NCBI GenBank assembly: GCA_031431125.1
Contig: JANPCX010000046.1
Location: 84,710 to 148,709, forward strand
DNA from: JANPCX01 sp031431125
GTDB lineage: Bacteria > Pseudomonadota > Gammaproteobacteria > Burkholderiales > Burkholderiaceae_C
Direction: 5' to 3'
DNA length: 64,000 bases
The position numbers were made by a program, and so were the translations under genes. The stretch's first letter is position 1; every line of letters begins with the position of its first letter. Shown here in pieces: positions 32,413-41,288 of the stretch. The notes beneath the pieces are model-generated. The model saw nothing but the letters and a program-made list of their open reading frames with translations. It did no database searches and was not told the origin of the DNA.

Positions 32413-33372
32413 ATGCGTCGTGACACCTTTTTGAAGTCCTTGTTGGCCGCCATGGCGGCACCTTCCTTGCCGTCTGCAGCATGGGCTTCCACCAACGTGA
32501 AGATGATGATTCCTGCCAACCCCGGTGGCGGTTGGGATGGTACCGGTCGTGCCCTCGGCAAGGCATTGCAAGAGGCCGGTGTGGCCTCTGCCGTGAGTTA
32601 CGACAACAAAGGCGGTGCGGCAGGCGCTTTGGGTCTGACGCAGTTTGTTAACGGCAGCAAAGGTGATCCCAACGCCATGATGATGATGGGCGCCGTGATG
32701 CTGGGCGGCATCATCACAGGCAAACCACCCGTCTCCCTCAGTCAAGCTACACCGCTGGCGCGTTTGACCACTGACTACAACGTCTTCGTATTGCCTGCCG
32801 AGTCGCCGCTAAAAACCATGAAAGATGTGGTGGAGCAAATGAAGAAAGACCCGGGCAGCGTGAAGTGGGGTGGCGGCTCGCGCGGCTCGACCGAACACAT
32901 CGCCGCAGCCATGTTGGCGCGGGTAACCGGTGTCGACGCAGCCAAGATCAACTATGTGCCATTCCGTGGCGGCGGTGAAGCGGTGGCAGCGATATTGGGC
33001 AACAACGTGACGGTGGGCGGCAGCAGCTGGGGCGAGTTTCAGGCGCACATTCAGAGCGGAAAAATGCGTGCGATTGCGGTCACCTCGGCCACACGTTTGA
33101 AAGGCATCGATGTGCCCACGTTGAAAGAGCAGGGCTACGATGTCGTCATCGGCAATTGGCGCGGTGTGTACGGTGCCCCCGGCATCACATCCGAGCAGCG
33201 CAAAGTGCTGACCGAGATGATAGTTAAGGCCACCAAAACCAAATCGTGGGCGGACGATGTCGAACGCAACGGCTGGCTGCCTGCAGTATTGGCCGGTGCA
33301 GATTTTGAAAAATTCGTTGACGATGAATTCGCCAGCCTGCGTGCTGTCATGGTCAAGGCCGGCATGATCTGA
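32413..33372 (+). CDS. tctC: Tripartite tricarboxylate transporter periplasmic binding protein TctC
   Basis: A 319-aa Bug/TctC-family solute receptor. The N-terminus MRRDTFLKSLLAAMAA has a twin-arginine-like RRDTFLK motif before a hydrophobic stretch. The fold shows the family segments IPANPGGGWDGTGRALGKAL, YDNKGGAAGALGL and NYVPFRGGGEAVAAILG. It binds a tricarboxylate or related carboxylate in the periplasm and delivers it to TctAB. The start at 32413 has GGAG 7 nt upstream. First gene of tctCBA, divergent from tctDE. Confidence 0.93.
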   Translation: MRRDTFLKSLLAAMAAPSLPSAAWASTNVKMMIPANPGGGWDGTGRALGKALQEAGVASAVSYDNKGGAAGALGLTQFVNGSKGDPNAMMMMGAVMLGGIITGKPPVSLSQATPLARLTTDYNVFVLPAESPLKTMKDVVEQMKKDPGSVKWGGGSRGSTEHIAAAMLARVTGVDAAKINYVPFRGGGEAVAAILGNNVTVGGSSWGEFQAHIQSGKMRAIAVTSATRLKGIDVPTLKEQGYDVVIGNWRGVYGAPGITSEQRKVLTEMIVKATKTKSWADDVERNGWLPAVLAGADFEKFVDDEFASLRAVMVKAGMI

Positions 33373-33380
33373 AGCTTGCA

Positions 33381-33872
33381 ATGAATCGCTCGCAACTGCT
33401 GGTGGGATTGAGCACGCTCGCTTTGGGCGTGCTCTTTTTCCTTGGAAGCTTCCAACTTTCCTCTGAGGCTGGTTACGGTGGCGTAGGGCCCAATTTCTTG
33501 CCACTTTTGGTGGGCAGCATGTTGAGTCTTTGCGGAATCTTTCTGCTGTGGGAGGCGCGACGTGGCGGCTTTCGCAACATGGACGAGCCCTCGGGTGCAA
33601 GCCAGGGCGATTGGCCCGGATTCCTTTGGGTGACGGGTGGCATCTTGTCCAACGCATTCTTGATCACGACCATCGGCTTCATTTTGAGTTGTGCTTTGTG
33701 TTTTGCTTTGGCCGCACAAGGTTTTCGGCGCTCTGCGCCCAGCGGTGGAAGTTTGACGTCTTTAGGGACCGATTTACTGATGGGCGTAGCCATTGCCGCG
33801 CCTGTCTTTTGGATGTTTACCCAGTTGCTGGCCATCAATTTGCCTGGCATCACCCAAACAGGATGGTTGTGA
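33381..33872 (+). CDS. tctB: Tripartite tricarboxylate transporter small subunit TctB
   Basis: A 163-aa membrane protein with four hydrophobic helices, the size and pattern of the TctB small permease subunit (LGVLFFLGSFQL, GPNFLPLLVGSMLSLCGIFL without the middle residues, GFILSCALCFALAAQGF). It follows tctC by 8 bp, and its TGA shares its A with the tctA ATG. Required with TctA for membrane transport in this family. Confidence 0.9.
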   Translation: MNRSQLLVGLSTLALGVLFFLGSFQLSSEAGYGGVGPNFLPLLVGSMLSLCGIFLLWEARRGGFRNMDEPSGASQGDWPGFLWVTGGILSNAFLITTIGFILSCALCFALAAQGFRRSAPSGGSLTSLGTDLLMGVAIAAPVFWMFTQLLAINLPGITQTGWL

Positions 33873-35395
33873 TGGAGACGCTGAACAGCCTCATGCAAGG
33901 CTTTGCCGTCGCTGGCACCCCCATCAATTTGTTGTGGGCGCTTTTGGGCTGCACTTTGGGCACGGCCGTGGGTGTGTTGCCGGGCATTGGTCCCGCCACG
34001 GCGGTGGCGATGTTGTTGCCGATCACGCTCAAAGTCGACCCTACTGCGTCGATGATTTTTTTCGCAGGCATTTACTACGGCGCCATGTACGGTGGTTCGA
34101 CCACCTCCATTTTGCTGAACACGCCGGGTGAAGCCGGTTCCATGGTCACCGCCATGGAGGGCAACAAAATGGCCAAGAGCGGCCGCGCCGGTGCGGCGTT
34201 GGCCACGGCGGCCATCGGCTCTTTTGTCGCCGGCACCATTGCCACTGTGATTGTCACTTTCTTGGCGCCTGTGGTGGCGAAATATGCGGTCAAGCTCGGC
34301 CCCCCGGAGTACTTCATGCTCATGGTGCTGGCCTTCACCACCGTCAGTGCGGTCCTGGGCAAGAGCACGCTGCGCGGGTTGACGGCTCTCTTCATTGGCC
34401 TGGCCATGGGACTCGTCGGCCTGGATCAAATCTCGGGGGCACCGCGGTTCACGGGCGGGGTGCCCGAACTGATGGATGGCCTGGAAGTGGTGCTGGTGGC
34501 GGTGGGCCTGTTCGCGGTGGGTGAGGCGCTGTACAACGTGCTCTACGAAGGCCGCGTGGTGTCCACGCAAAACAAGTTAACCCGTGTGCACATGAGCAAA
34601 GCCGATTGGAGGCGTTCATGGCCCGCCTGGATACGTGCCACCTTCATAGGCGTGCCGTTTGGCACCATTCCCGCTGGTGGCAGTGAGATACCGACGTTTT
34701 TGAGTTATGCCACCGAGAAAAAACTCTCCAAGCACAAAGAAGAGTTTGGCCGCGAAGGCGCCATTGAGGGTGTCGCAGGCCCGGAAGCGGCGAACAACGC
34801 CGCCATCACCGCCACCTTGATTCCTCTGTTGACGCTCGGCATTCCCACGTCCAACACCACGGCAATTTTGCTCGGCGCCTTCCAGAACTACGGCATTCAA
34901 CCGGGCCCGCAACTCTTCGACACCAATGGTGCTTTGGTCTGGGCCTTGATTGCGTCGCTCTACATCGGCAATGTCATGTTGCTGATACTGAACTTGCCGC
35001 TGGTGGGTTTGTGGGTGAAGCTGCTCAAAATTCCGCGGCCCACGCTCTACGCCGGCATTTTGATTTTTGCGACGGTCGGTGTTTATGGCATGCGCCAGTC
35101 GGCGTTTGACTTGGTGCTCATGTACGCCATCGGTATTTTGGGCGTGGTGATGCGGCGGTTTGATTTTCCAACCGCGCCTGTGGTGGTCGGTATGATTTTG
35201 GGCCCCTTGGCCGAGTCGCAGATGCGTAATGCCTTGTCCATCGGCGAGGGCCACTGGGGCATCTTCTTGACTCGTCCTGCATCAGCCACCTTGCTCGCCA
35301 TCACCGTGGCCGTTCTCGTCACACCATGGGTGCTGCGCTGGGTGGGGCGTCGCCGAGCGCTGGGTCAGCAAGCCGCTGTGGTGTCAACGCATTGA
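33872..35395 (+). CDS. tctA: Tripartite tricarboxylate transporter large permease TctA
   Basis: A 507-aa permease with about twelve hydrophobic segments. Family motifs are LGTAVGVLPGIGPATAVAML (near residue 30) and GSTTSILLNTPGEAGSM, with the mirrored second-half motif FGTIPAGGSEIPTFLSY and LTLGIPTSNTTAILLGAF. The start at 33872 (METLNSLMQGFAVAG) is preferred over 33863 because of the TGATG overlap with tctB and family agreement. The secondary transporter is driven by a cation gradient and fed by TctC. Confidence 0.95.
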   Translation: METLNSLMQGFAVAGTPINLLWALLGCTLGTAVGVLPGIGPATAVAMLLPITLKVDPTASMIFFAGIYYGAMYGGSTTSILLNTPGEAGSMVTAMEGNKMAKSGRAGAALATAAIGSFVAGTIATVIVTFLAPVVAKYAVKLGPPEYFMLMVLAFTTVSAVLGKSTLRGLTALFIGLAMGLVGLDQISGAPRFTGGVPELMDGLEVVLVAVGLFAVGEALYNVLYEGRVVSTQNKLTRVHMSKADWRRSWPAWIRATFIGVPFGTIPAGGSEIPTFLSYATEKKLSKHKEEFGREGAIEGVAGPEAANNAAITATLIPLLTLGIPTSNTTAILLGAFQNYGIQPGPQLFDTNGALVWALIASLYIGNVMLLILNLPLVGLWVKLLKIPRPTLYAGILIFATVGVYGMRQSAFDLVLMYAIGILGVVMRRFDFPTAPVVVGMILGPLAESQMRNALSIGEGHWGIFLTRPASATLLAITVAVLVTPWVLRWVGRRRALGQQAAVVSTH

Positions 35396-35470
35396 CGAAC
35401 CGCCTCATGCGTTGTCGGGGCAAACCTCAACATCGACGCGTGTGATTTGAAACCCAGAACAGTCTGAGTT

Positions 35471-35507
35471 CGCCTTTGTACTACCCAGGTGGTGCAGAGG
35501 CGTTTTT
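35471..35507 (+). terminator. Probable terminator after tctA
   Basis: An 8-bp stem CGCCTTTG/CAGAGGCG with one G-T pair and a loop containing ACC/GGT, followed by TTTTT. Flanking CAGAACA/TGTTCTG (35455-35461 and 35507-35513) could extend the fold. It lies 76 bp after the tctA stop. Confidence 0.55.
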
Positions 35508-35635
35508 GTTCTGAGTGTCCTGGCTCACGTGCGACGTGATGCAAACTTCCGGTGGCGTAGGCGCATCAACCAAGGGGAAACCTGGGTAAGGTTGACAGCG
35601 CCTTGACAGCTCGCTTGGTGAGACTGGCTGTACTC

Positions 35636-37285
35636 ATGACACAGTCCATCTCCATTTCGAAGAACGCCATCAAGTGGCTGTTGCCAGTTCGCCACTTCAC
35701 CATTCGCCAACGTTTGGTGTGTGTTTTTGCGCTGACTGCCATGGCCTTGTTGCTGTTGAGTGCGGTCGGCATCGGTGCGCAGTGGCACGCGCGCGAGGTC
35801 ACTTCACGGCTGGTGTCCAAAGACGCCAAGGCATTGAACGACGTCACGCTCTTACGACTGGCTGTCAGCGAGCTGCGCAAGCACGAGCGCGACATGGTTA
35901 TCTTCTGTGAAACGACCACTGAATCCCGCCAGTCCTACACCGCCTGGCGTCATGCCTTTGACAGAACTCAGGCCTTGGTGCGGTCCATCGGCGCCTTAGA
36001 TTTGGGGCAGCGCGAGAAAAAACTGCTGACTGACCTGGCCCTGGGTTTAGAGGCGATGGAGGCGGAGTTCAGTCCCGTCGCAAAAAAGTTGGTCGACGAG
36101 GTGGCCTACCAAGCCCCATTTTTCGCGGCCACGGCGATGGAACCCTTGGTTCCTCAGTTCAAAAAAATCGACGAAACCGCCTCGTCCCTGGCCGAACAAT
36201 TGCAGGCCAATTTCGATGGGGGTGTGAAGGGGGTGGAGGACGCCTCGCGGCTCGTGGTGTTGTTGGTGGCCCTGGCCACCATGGTGGCGTTGGCCCTCAT
36301 TGGCCCACTGACATGGCTGAACATTCAGCTCATTTGCAGGCCACTGAACGAAGCCCGTGCCATGGCGCAACGAATTGCGCAGGGTGACCTCAGCCAACCC
36401 TTGCAAGACGTTCAAGGCCGCGACGAAGTGGCTCAGTTGTCGCAGGCTTTGCAGCACATGCAAGGTGAACTGCACCAACTGGTGGGTGAGGTGCGTACTT
36501 CGGCCAGTTCCATTTTGTTGGCCAGCTCGGAAGTGGCCAGCGGCAATTTGGACCTGAGCCAGCGAACTGAGAGAACGGCCGCGAGCTTGCAACAGGCGGC
36601 CGCCTCGATTGCGAACTTGTCACAGGCGATTGCACTTTCATCGGATGCAGCGCGCCAAGCCAATCAGCTGGCTCAGTCTGCAGCAGCGGTGGCAGTGGAC
36701 GGAGGGCAGGTGGTGGGCCGTGTAGAGCACACCATGAACAACATCAATGCCAGCTCGGCCAAGATTTCTGACATCACCAGCGTGATCGACAGCATTGCGT
36801 TCCAAACCAATATCTTGGCGCTCAATGCTGCAGTCGAAGCGGCCCGCGCAGGTGAGCAAGGCCGCGGCTTCTCCGTGGTGGCGGCCGAAGTTCGAAGTTT
36901 GGCGAGCAACAGCGCCGAGGCGGCCAAAGAAATCAAGGCGCTGATCGTGGAGAGTGTGGAGCGCGCGGTGGATGGTTCGCAGCTCGTGCGCAAAGCCGGG
37001 CAAACCATGACCAGCATCGTCGACTCCACCCACCGCGTCACCGGCATTGTTCAAGACATGAGTGTGGCGGCCGAGAGCCAGGCGGGAGAGATCGAACGCG
37101 TCAACCACACTGTTGTGCAACTCGACGCCATGACGCAGCAAAACGCGGCGCTTGTGGAGCAAGGCGCGGCCGCAGCCGAGAGCTTGAAAGACCAAGCGTC
37201 GCGCTTGAGTTTATTGGTGGACCGGTTTCGCCTGATTGAGCCGGACGCCAATGGCCATTCCACCCTGATGGAGACTGCAGCATGA
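35636..37285 (+). CDS. Methyl-accepting chemotaxis protein
   Basis: A 549-aa chemoreceptor. It has a transmembrane helix at about residues 30-52 (LVCVFALTAMALLLLSAVGIG), a roughly 150-residue helical periplasmic domain (four-helix-bundle type), a second membrane helix (VVLLVALATMVALALIGPLTW without one end) and HAMP (RPLNEARAMAQRIAQGDL). The cytoplasmic hairpin has the conserved tip IAFQTNILALNAAVEAARAG. No NWETF-like CheR pentapeptide at the C-terminus (ends LMETAA). Its last bases overlap the start of a TctC-like binding protein (ATGA), suggesting that the ligand is presented by that receptor. I start at 35636 (MTQSISIS). Confidence 0.9.
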   Translation: MTQSISISKNAIKWLLPVRHFTIRQRLVCVFALTAMALLLLSAVGIGAQWHAREVTSRLVSKDAKALNDVTLLRLAVSELRKHERDMVIFCETTTESRQSYTAWRHAFDRTQALVRSIGALDLGQREKKLLTDLALGLEAMEAEFSPVAKKLVDEVAYQAPFFAATAMEPLVPQFKKIDETASSLAEQLQANFDGGVKGVEDASRLVVLLVALATMVALALIGPLTWLNIQLICRPLNEARAMAQRIAQGDLSQPLQDVQGRDEVAQLSQALQHMQGELHQLVGEVRTSASSILLASSEVASGNLDLSQRTERTAASLQQAAASIANLSQAIALSSDAARQANQLAQSAAAVAVDGGQVVGRVEHTMNNINASSAKISDITSVIDSIAFQTNILALNAAVEAARAGEQGRGFSVVAAEVRSLASNSAEAAKEIKALIVESVERAVDGSQLVRKAGQTMTSIVDSTHRVTGIVQDMSVAAESQAGEIERVNHTVVQLDAMTQQNAALVEQGAAAAESLKDQASRLSLLVDRFRLIEPDANGHSTLMETAA

Positions 37286-38265
37286 AACGACGTCACTTCA
37301 TGGGACGCACTGCGTGCCTGAGCTTGTCTCCTGCTTCACTGGCGTGGGCAGTTTCGCCCCCCGCAGCTGCCGCAGCGAGTTTTGACAAACTGAATGTATA
37401 CATCCCCGCGAATGTGGGCGGCGGCTGGGATGCGACGGGCCGAGCGTTGGGCGCAGCCTTGCAAGGTGCAGGGCAGGCGACCGAGGTGGTCTACGACAAC
37501 AAAGGTGGACAAGGCGGCTTGGTGGGCCTGCCGGATTTTGTGGAGCGTTTTGGCGCCAACCCCAAAGCCTTGATCGTCAGTGGTTTGGTGATGATTGGTT
37601 CCATCGCTCTGAACCGACCTGCGGTAGACCTGCGTCAGCTCACGCCTGTGGCGCGGCTGAGCACCGATTTGCTGGTGCTGATTGTCGCCAAGGACTCTCC
37701 TTACAAAGACAGTGCGAGTTTGATGCGCGATCTTGTCGCGCGCCCCGCCGAGGTGACGATATCAGGCGGTGGAGCAGGCGGTGTCGACCACATGTGCGCC
37801 GCCATGATTGCGCGTGCCGCCAAGGCCGATTTAACGCAGCTCAAGTACCTGCCGATTTCGGGTGGCAGCGACATGCTGAAGGCGCTGACCGATGGCCGTG
37901 CGCAGGCAGCCGTGTCGGGCTATGGCGAGCTCAAGAAGGCGCTTCAAGAAGGCCATGTGCGTGCGCTGGGCGTGACGTCAATTAGAGGTAGTTTTGGCAT
38001 TCCCTCGCTGCGTGAGCAGGGCGTGAATGTGGACCTGACCAACTGGCGCGGCGTCTTCGCAGGGAAAAACATAAATGCCTTGCAAGTCGATGCCTTGCGC
38101 GAAGCAGTGTTCAAAGCCACCCAGCATGTTTCGTGGAAAGAAGCATTGGCACGCAACTCTTGGCAAAACGCCTGGTTGACAGGAAAGGATTTTCAAGAAT
38201 TTGTGGATCTCGATGGTGCGATGTCCTTTGCCTTGATCAAGTTACTTCGTTTGCGAAAGGAATGA
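37282..38265 (+). CDS. TctC/Bug-family periplasmic binding protein coupled to the chemoreceptor
   Basis: A 327-aa paralogue of TctC with the twin-arginine-like start MKRRHFMGR and an Ala-rich signal region. The core has the family segments IPANVGGGWDATGRALGAAL, YDNKGGQGGLVGL and LKYLPISGGSDMLKAL. There is no permease gene beside it; instead it overlaps the preceding chemoreceptor by 4 bp (ATGA). It may serve as the ligand-loaded sensor for chemotaxis or compete for the TctAB permease encoded 2 kb upstream. A long hairpin follows its stop codon. Function in taxis is inference. Confidence 0.88.
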   Translation: MKRRHFMGRTACLSLSPASLAWAVSPPAAAAASFDKLNVYIPANVGGGWDATGRALGAALQGAGQATEVVYDNKGGQGGLVGLPDFVERFGANPKALIVSGLVMIGSIALNRPAVDLRQLTPVARLSTDLLVLIVAKDSPYKDSASLMRDLVARPAEVTISGGGAGGVDHMCAAMIARAAKADLTQLKYLPISGGSDMLKALTDGRAQAAVSGYGELKKALQEGHVRALGVTSIRGSFGIPSLREQGVNVDLTNWRGVFAGKNINALQVDALREAVFKATQHVSWKEALARNSWQNAWLTGKDFQEFVDLDGAMSFALIKLLRLRKE

Positions 38266-38268
38266 GGG

Positions 38269-38313
38269 CAGGCGTTCGGTGGACACACCTGGTGTGTTTC
38301 CACCGAACGCCTG
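38269..38313 (+). terminator. Long hairpin downstream of the TctC paralogue
   Basis: A perfect 15-bp stem, CAGGCGTTCGGTGGA (38269-38283) with its complement at 38299-38313. The apex contains CACACC/GGTGTG. It starts 4 bp after the stop codon. No classical T run follows directly, so this may be a transcript-end stabiliser or a Rho-assisted terminator. Confidence 0.6.
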
Positions 38314-38475
38314 TCGCCCCGGTACGTTTTATCGACAACAAAGCGCTCTGATGCAACGGGTGCGTGGCGGAGTCGAGCATTTTTGGGGGCGATGGGCGTT
38401 CACCCGATTCGCAGTGCTGCTGCGATCCTGTGCTTACAAATGTTGCGCGCAAATATCTATACACAAAGGAAAGCA

Positions 38476-39498
38476 ATGATGAAAAAAACCCTATTGGCAG
38501 TTGCGGTACTCGGAGCCTTTGCCGGCACGGCGGCCGCTCAATCTTCCGTCACCTTGTATGGCGTCGCCGACGCCAATGTAGAGCGCATCAAAGGCGCAAC
38601 CTCGTTGACCCGGATCTCCTCTGGTGGCGTTCAAGGCTCACGCTGGGGCTTGCGTGGCACTGAAGACTTGGGCGGCGGACTGAAAGCAGTGTTTCAATTG
38701 GAATCTGGCTTCAATATTGACACCGGCACCAGTGGTCAAGGTGGTGCTTTGTTTGGTCGCCAGGCCTATGTCGGGTTGGCCGGTGGCTTTGGCGCGGTGC
38801 GTCTGGGTCGCCAGTACTCGCCAATGGACGATATCGCTGGCATGGTCGGCACCAAGGTTTATGACGTGCTCAGCGTGGTGCCGATCATCGGCAACGGTGA
38901 CTACAACCGTGTCAACAACGCAGTGACCTATCTGACACCAAACTTCGGTGGTTTCACCGCCCAGGTGCAGTACAGCCTCGGCGCCGAGAATCAGAACTCC
39001 AACACGAGCAAAGACTTCCAGAAGCAGTACAGCATGCATGCGATGTACAGCGGTGGTCCCTTCTCTGCTGGTCTGTCTGTGATGCGAGTCATTGACAGCA
39101 ACGGCACGACCGCTGGCAAACAAGGCATCGACGCCGTGTTGGCTGTCGCCGCCTATGACTTCGGCTTCGCCAAATTCACGGGTTACTTCGACCAAGAAGA
39201 CAAGCTTCCCGGTACCGCAAAAATGAAGGTCTACGGTTTGTCCGCTGCCATTCCTTTTGGCGCCACCACCTTGGCCCTGGGTGCCGCGCAGGCCAAGAAC
39301 GTGAACGGATCTACTGCCTCGGGTGACGATGCCAACCTGTTCACAGTGCAGTTGACCCACAACCTGTCCAAACGCACCGCGCTGTATGCGCACTTCACCG
39401 CAGTGGACAACGACTCTGCGGCCGCGTTGGGATTCAACAGCCCCACCGCCGGATCCAACTCCAACGGTATGCAGTTCGGCATTCGACACCGCTTCTAA
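38476..39498 (+). CDS. General porin (Gram-negative porin, OmpC/Omp32-like)
   Basis: A 340-aa outer-membrane trimeric porin. Signal peptide MMKKTLLAVAVLGAFAGTAAAQ, then SSVTLYGVADANVE, the standard Burkholderiales porin start. Strands with GLRGTEDLGGGLKAVFQLES and RQAYVGLAGGFGAVRLGRQ are typical, and the C-terminal strand ends NGMQFGIRHRF with the terminal Phe required for assembly. Passive uptake of small anions or organic acids is likely, consistent with the adjacent carboxylate uptake genes. AAGGA precedes the start; a strong terminator follows. Confidence 0.95.
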   Translation: MMKKTLLAVAVLGAFAGTAAAQSSVTLYGVADANVERIKGATSLTRISSGGVQGSRWGLRGTEDLGGGLKAVFQLESGFNIDTGTSGQGGALFGRQAYVGLAGGFGAVRLGRQYSPMDDIAGMVGTKVYDVLSVVPIIGNGDYNRVNNAVTYLTPNFGGFTAQVQYSLGAENQNSNTSKDFQKQYSMHAMYSGGPFSAGLSVMRVIDSNGTTAGKQGIDAVLAVAAYDFGFAKFTGYFDQEDKLPGTAKMKVYGLSAAIPFGATTLALGAAQAKNVNGSTASGDDANLFTVQLTHNLSKRTALYAHFTAVDNDSAAALGFNSPTAGSNSNGMQFGIRHRF

Positions 39499-39506
39499 AA
39501 GCGGTC

Positions 39507-39550
39507 GTTGCGCGAGACTCCGATTGGAGTCTTGCGCAACGTTTCTATTG
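39507..39550 (+). terminator. Rho-independent terminator after the porin gene
   Basis: Stem GTTGCGC-AGACTCC paired with GGAGTCT-GCGCAAC (39507-39540), with one G-T pair and a GATT loop, followed by the T-rich GTTTCTATTG. Lies between the convergent porin and hemH genes. Confidence 0.8.
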
Positions 39551-40657
39551 TTTTGCGCCTGCCGCTTGCGCCAGGCGCTGTTGCTGTTCTCGCTCCAATT
39601 GCAAGGCGGTATCGGTGCGAGCAGTCTGGGTGTCCCAGCCTTGCAGGTGTTGGATGGCGATTTGGCTGAGCGCCGCCATCCACTCGTGTTGATCGTTCAG
39701 GCAAGCAATGTAGTGAAAGGTTTGGCCACCCGCTTTGAGAAAAGCGTCGCGTGCTTCCATGCCAATTTCTTCTAGGGTCTCCAAACAGTCTGAAGTGAAC
39801 CCGGGGCAAGCCACATCCACGCGTTTGATCCCTTGCTGGGCCAGGGCAATCAAGGTGGGTTCGGTGTAGGGCTGCAGCCATTTGGCTTTGCCAAAACGGC
39901 TTTGAAAGGTGACGACCATTTGGTCTTTTGCCAGCCCCAGTTTGTCGCCCAGCAGCCGTGCGGTTTTGAGGCACTCGCAGTGATAGGGGTCCCCGAGCAT
40001 CAAGGTTCGCTCCGGAACCCCGTGAAAGCTCAGCACGAGCTTCTCGGCGCGCCCTTCTTGTTGCCAGTGGTCTTGAATGCGTTTGGCCAGGGCGCCGATG
40101 TAGCCGACATCATCGTGGTAGTGGTTGACGAAACGAAACTCCGGCAGGTGGCGCGTGCGCCCCGCCCACTGGTAAACCGCGTCACAAACGCTGGCAGTCG
40201 TCGGGCTCGAGTACTGGGGGTACAAGGGCAAGACCAAGATGTTTTTCACACCGCCTTTTTTCAACTCGTCCAACCTGCTGGCAATCGATGGGTTGCCGTA
40301 ACGCATGGCGTAGCGCACCACCACTTGGTGGCCACGTTCCCCCAAATAGCCTTGCAGCAGTTTTCCTTGTTTTTCTGTCCACACACGCAGCGGAGAGCCC
40401 TCGCTGGTCCAAACACTGGCGTACTTGCGCGCCGATTTGGCCGGCCGCACCCGCAAAATGATGCCGTGCAGGATCAGCATCCACAACAAACGTGGAATCT
40501 CGACCACGCGGCGATCGGACAAAAACTCGGCCAGGTAGCGGCGCAAAGCCGGTGCGGTGGGCTCGTCAGGGGTTCCGAGATTGCAAAGCAGCACTGCCGT
40601 GGTTGGCAGCTGTGGTGTTTGACCGTGGGTATAGGGTGGCTCGGAGGAAAAACGCAT
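39545..40657 (-). CDS. hemH: Ferrochelatase
   Basis: A 370-aa HemH. Motifs: AVLLCNLGTPDEPTAPALRR at the N-terminus, LPLYPQYSSPTTASVCDAV, the metal-binding His in LVLSFHGVPERT (about residue 212), TFQSRFGKAKWLQPYTEP and the C-terminal VDVACPGFTSDCLETLEEI. It inserts Fe2+ into protoporphyrin IX, the last step of haem synthesis. It lies 78 bp downstream of a single-domain response regulator on the same strand; no functional link is evident. Confidence 0.97.
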   Translation of the reverse strand: MRFSSEPPYTHGQTPQLPTTAVLLCNLGTPDEPTAPALRRYLAEFLSDRRVVEIPRLLWMLILHGIILRVRPAKSARKYASVWTSEGSPLRVWTEKQGKLLQGYLGERGHQVVVRYAMRYGNPSIASRLDELKKGGVKNILVLPLYPQYSSPTTASVCDAVYQWAGRTRHLPEFRFVNHYHDDVGYIGALAKRIQDHWQQEGRAEKLVLSFHGVPERTLMLGDPYHCECLKTARLLGDKLGLAKDQMVVTFQSRFGKAKWLQPYTEPTLIALAQQGIKRVDVACPGFTSDCLETLEEIGMEARDAFLKAGGQTFHYIACLNDQHEWMAALSQIAIQHLQGWDTQTARTDTALQLEREQQQRLAQAAGAKQ

Positions 40658-40735
40658 GGCGGTGGGAACGGGTGATCGGCGACGCAGTATGGCGTGGTCA
40701 GATTGTCACCCCAGCCGCGGGCTTGCCGCAGCGGA

Positions 40736-41164
40736 TCAGCGCGGCGTATTGCGCCAGTGGTCGATGTCTTGGTTCACTTGGGTCAAGTCCAAGGGTTTGG
40801 TCCAGTAACCCACAAAACCAGCAGCACGCGCGCGCGCCAGGTCGTCGGCGTAAGCGTCGGCAGAACACATGAAAGCCGGAGTGTGCAGCAGGGTGTCTCG
40901 TGTGCGAAGTTGCTTGAGCAAATCGTAGCCCGTGCCATCCGGCAAGTTGGCGTCTAAAACAATGAACTCGGGCACCCAAGCGGGCTCGGCCTGCAAGAAG
41001 GCCATGGTTTCTTCGGCGGTTTCAAAACACTGCAGTTCAATGTCGCCGCGCATGCGCATGGCCTCTTCAAACAACACGGCATTCAAGCGGTTGTCTTCGA
41101 CATAGAGCATGCGTAAACATGGTCTATCAGTCGGTTGCGCGTCGTTGGGCTCAGGGGTGTTCAT
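40736..41164 (-). CDS. Single-domain response regulator
   Basis: A 142-aa CheY-like protein made of one receiver domain. The acidic pair is in MLYVEDNRLNAVLFEEA, the phospho-acceptor Asp in EFIVLDANLPDGTGYDLL and the Lys in GYWTKPLDL. There is no output domain, so it signals through partners, probably a hybrid kinase elsewhere. The N-terminus (MNTPEPNDAQPTDRPC) is a short disordered lead. Divergent from the HAD phosphatase gene. Confidence 0.88.
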   Translation of the reverse strand: MNTPEPNDAQPTDRPCLRMLYVEDNRLNAVLFEEAMRMRGDIELQCFETAEETMAFLQAEPAWVPEFIVLDANLPDGTGYDLLKQLRTRDTLLHTPAFMCSADAYADDLARARAAGFVGYWTKPLDLTQVNQDIDHWRNTPR

Positions 41165-41288
41165 GGGGCGCAGTGCGATCGCTGATCAGGCAAGCTGGAG
41201 AGAGAAATACAGCAACGAGCGGCGACTCTAGCGGACAATCTCTACACACTTTGATGATTGGGCGCGAAAGCGCAAATTTTGTTCGCCA

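Noticed and set aside
33530..33871. In-frame extension upstream of tctA overlapping tctB
   Set aside because: tctB is clearly coding there in another frame, and family agreement plus the TGATG overlap place the tctA start at 33872.
35520..35635. Region before the chemoreceptor considered as a riboswitch or promoter (two TTGACA hexamers at 35593-35598 and 35603-35608)
   Set aside because: No matching -10 box at proper spacing and no recognisable riboswitch core.
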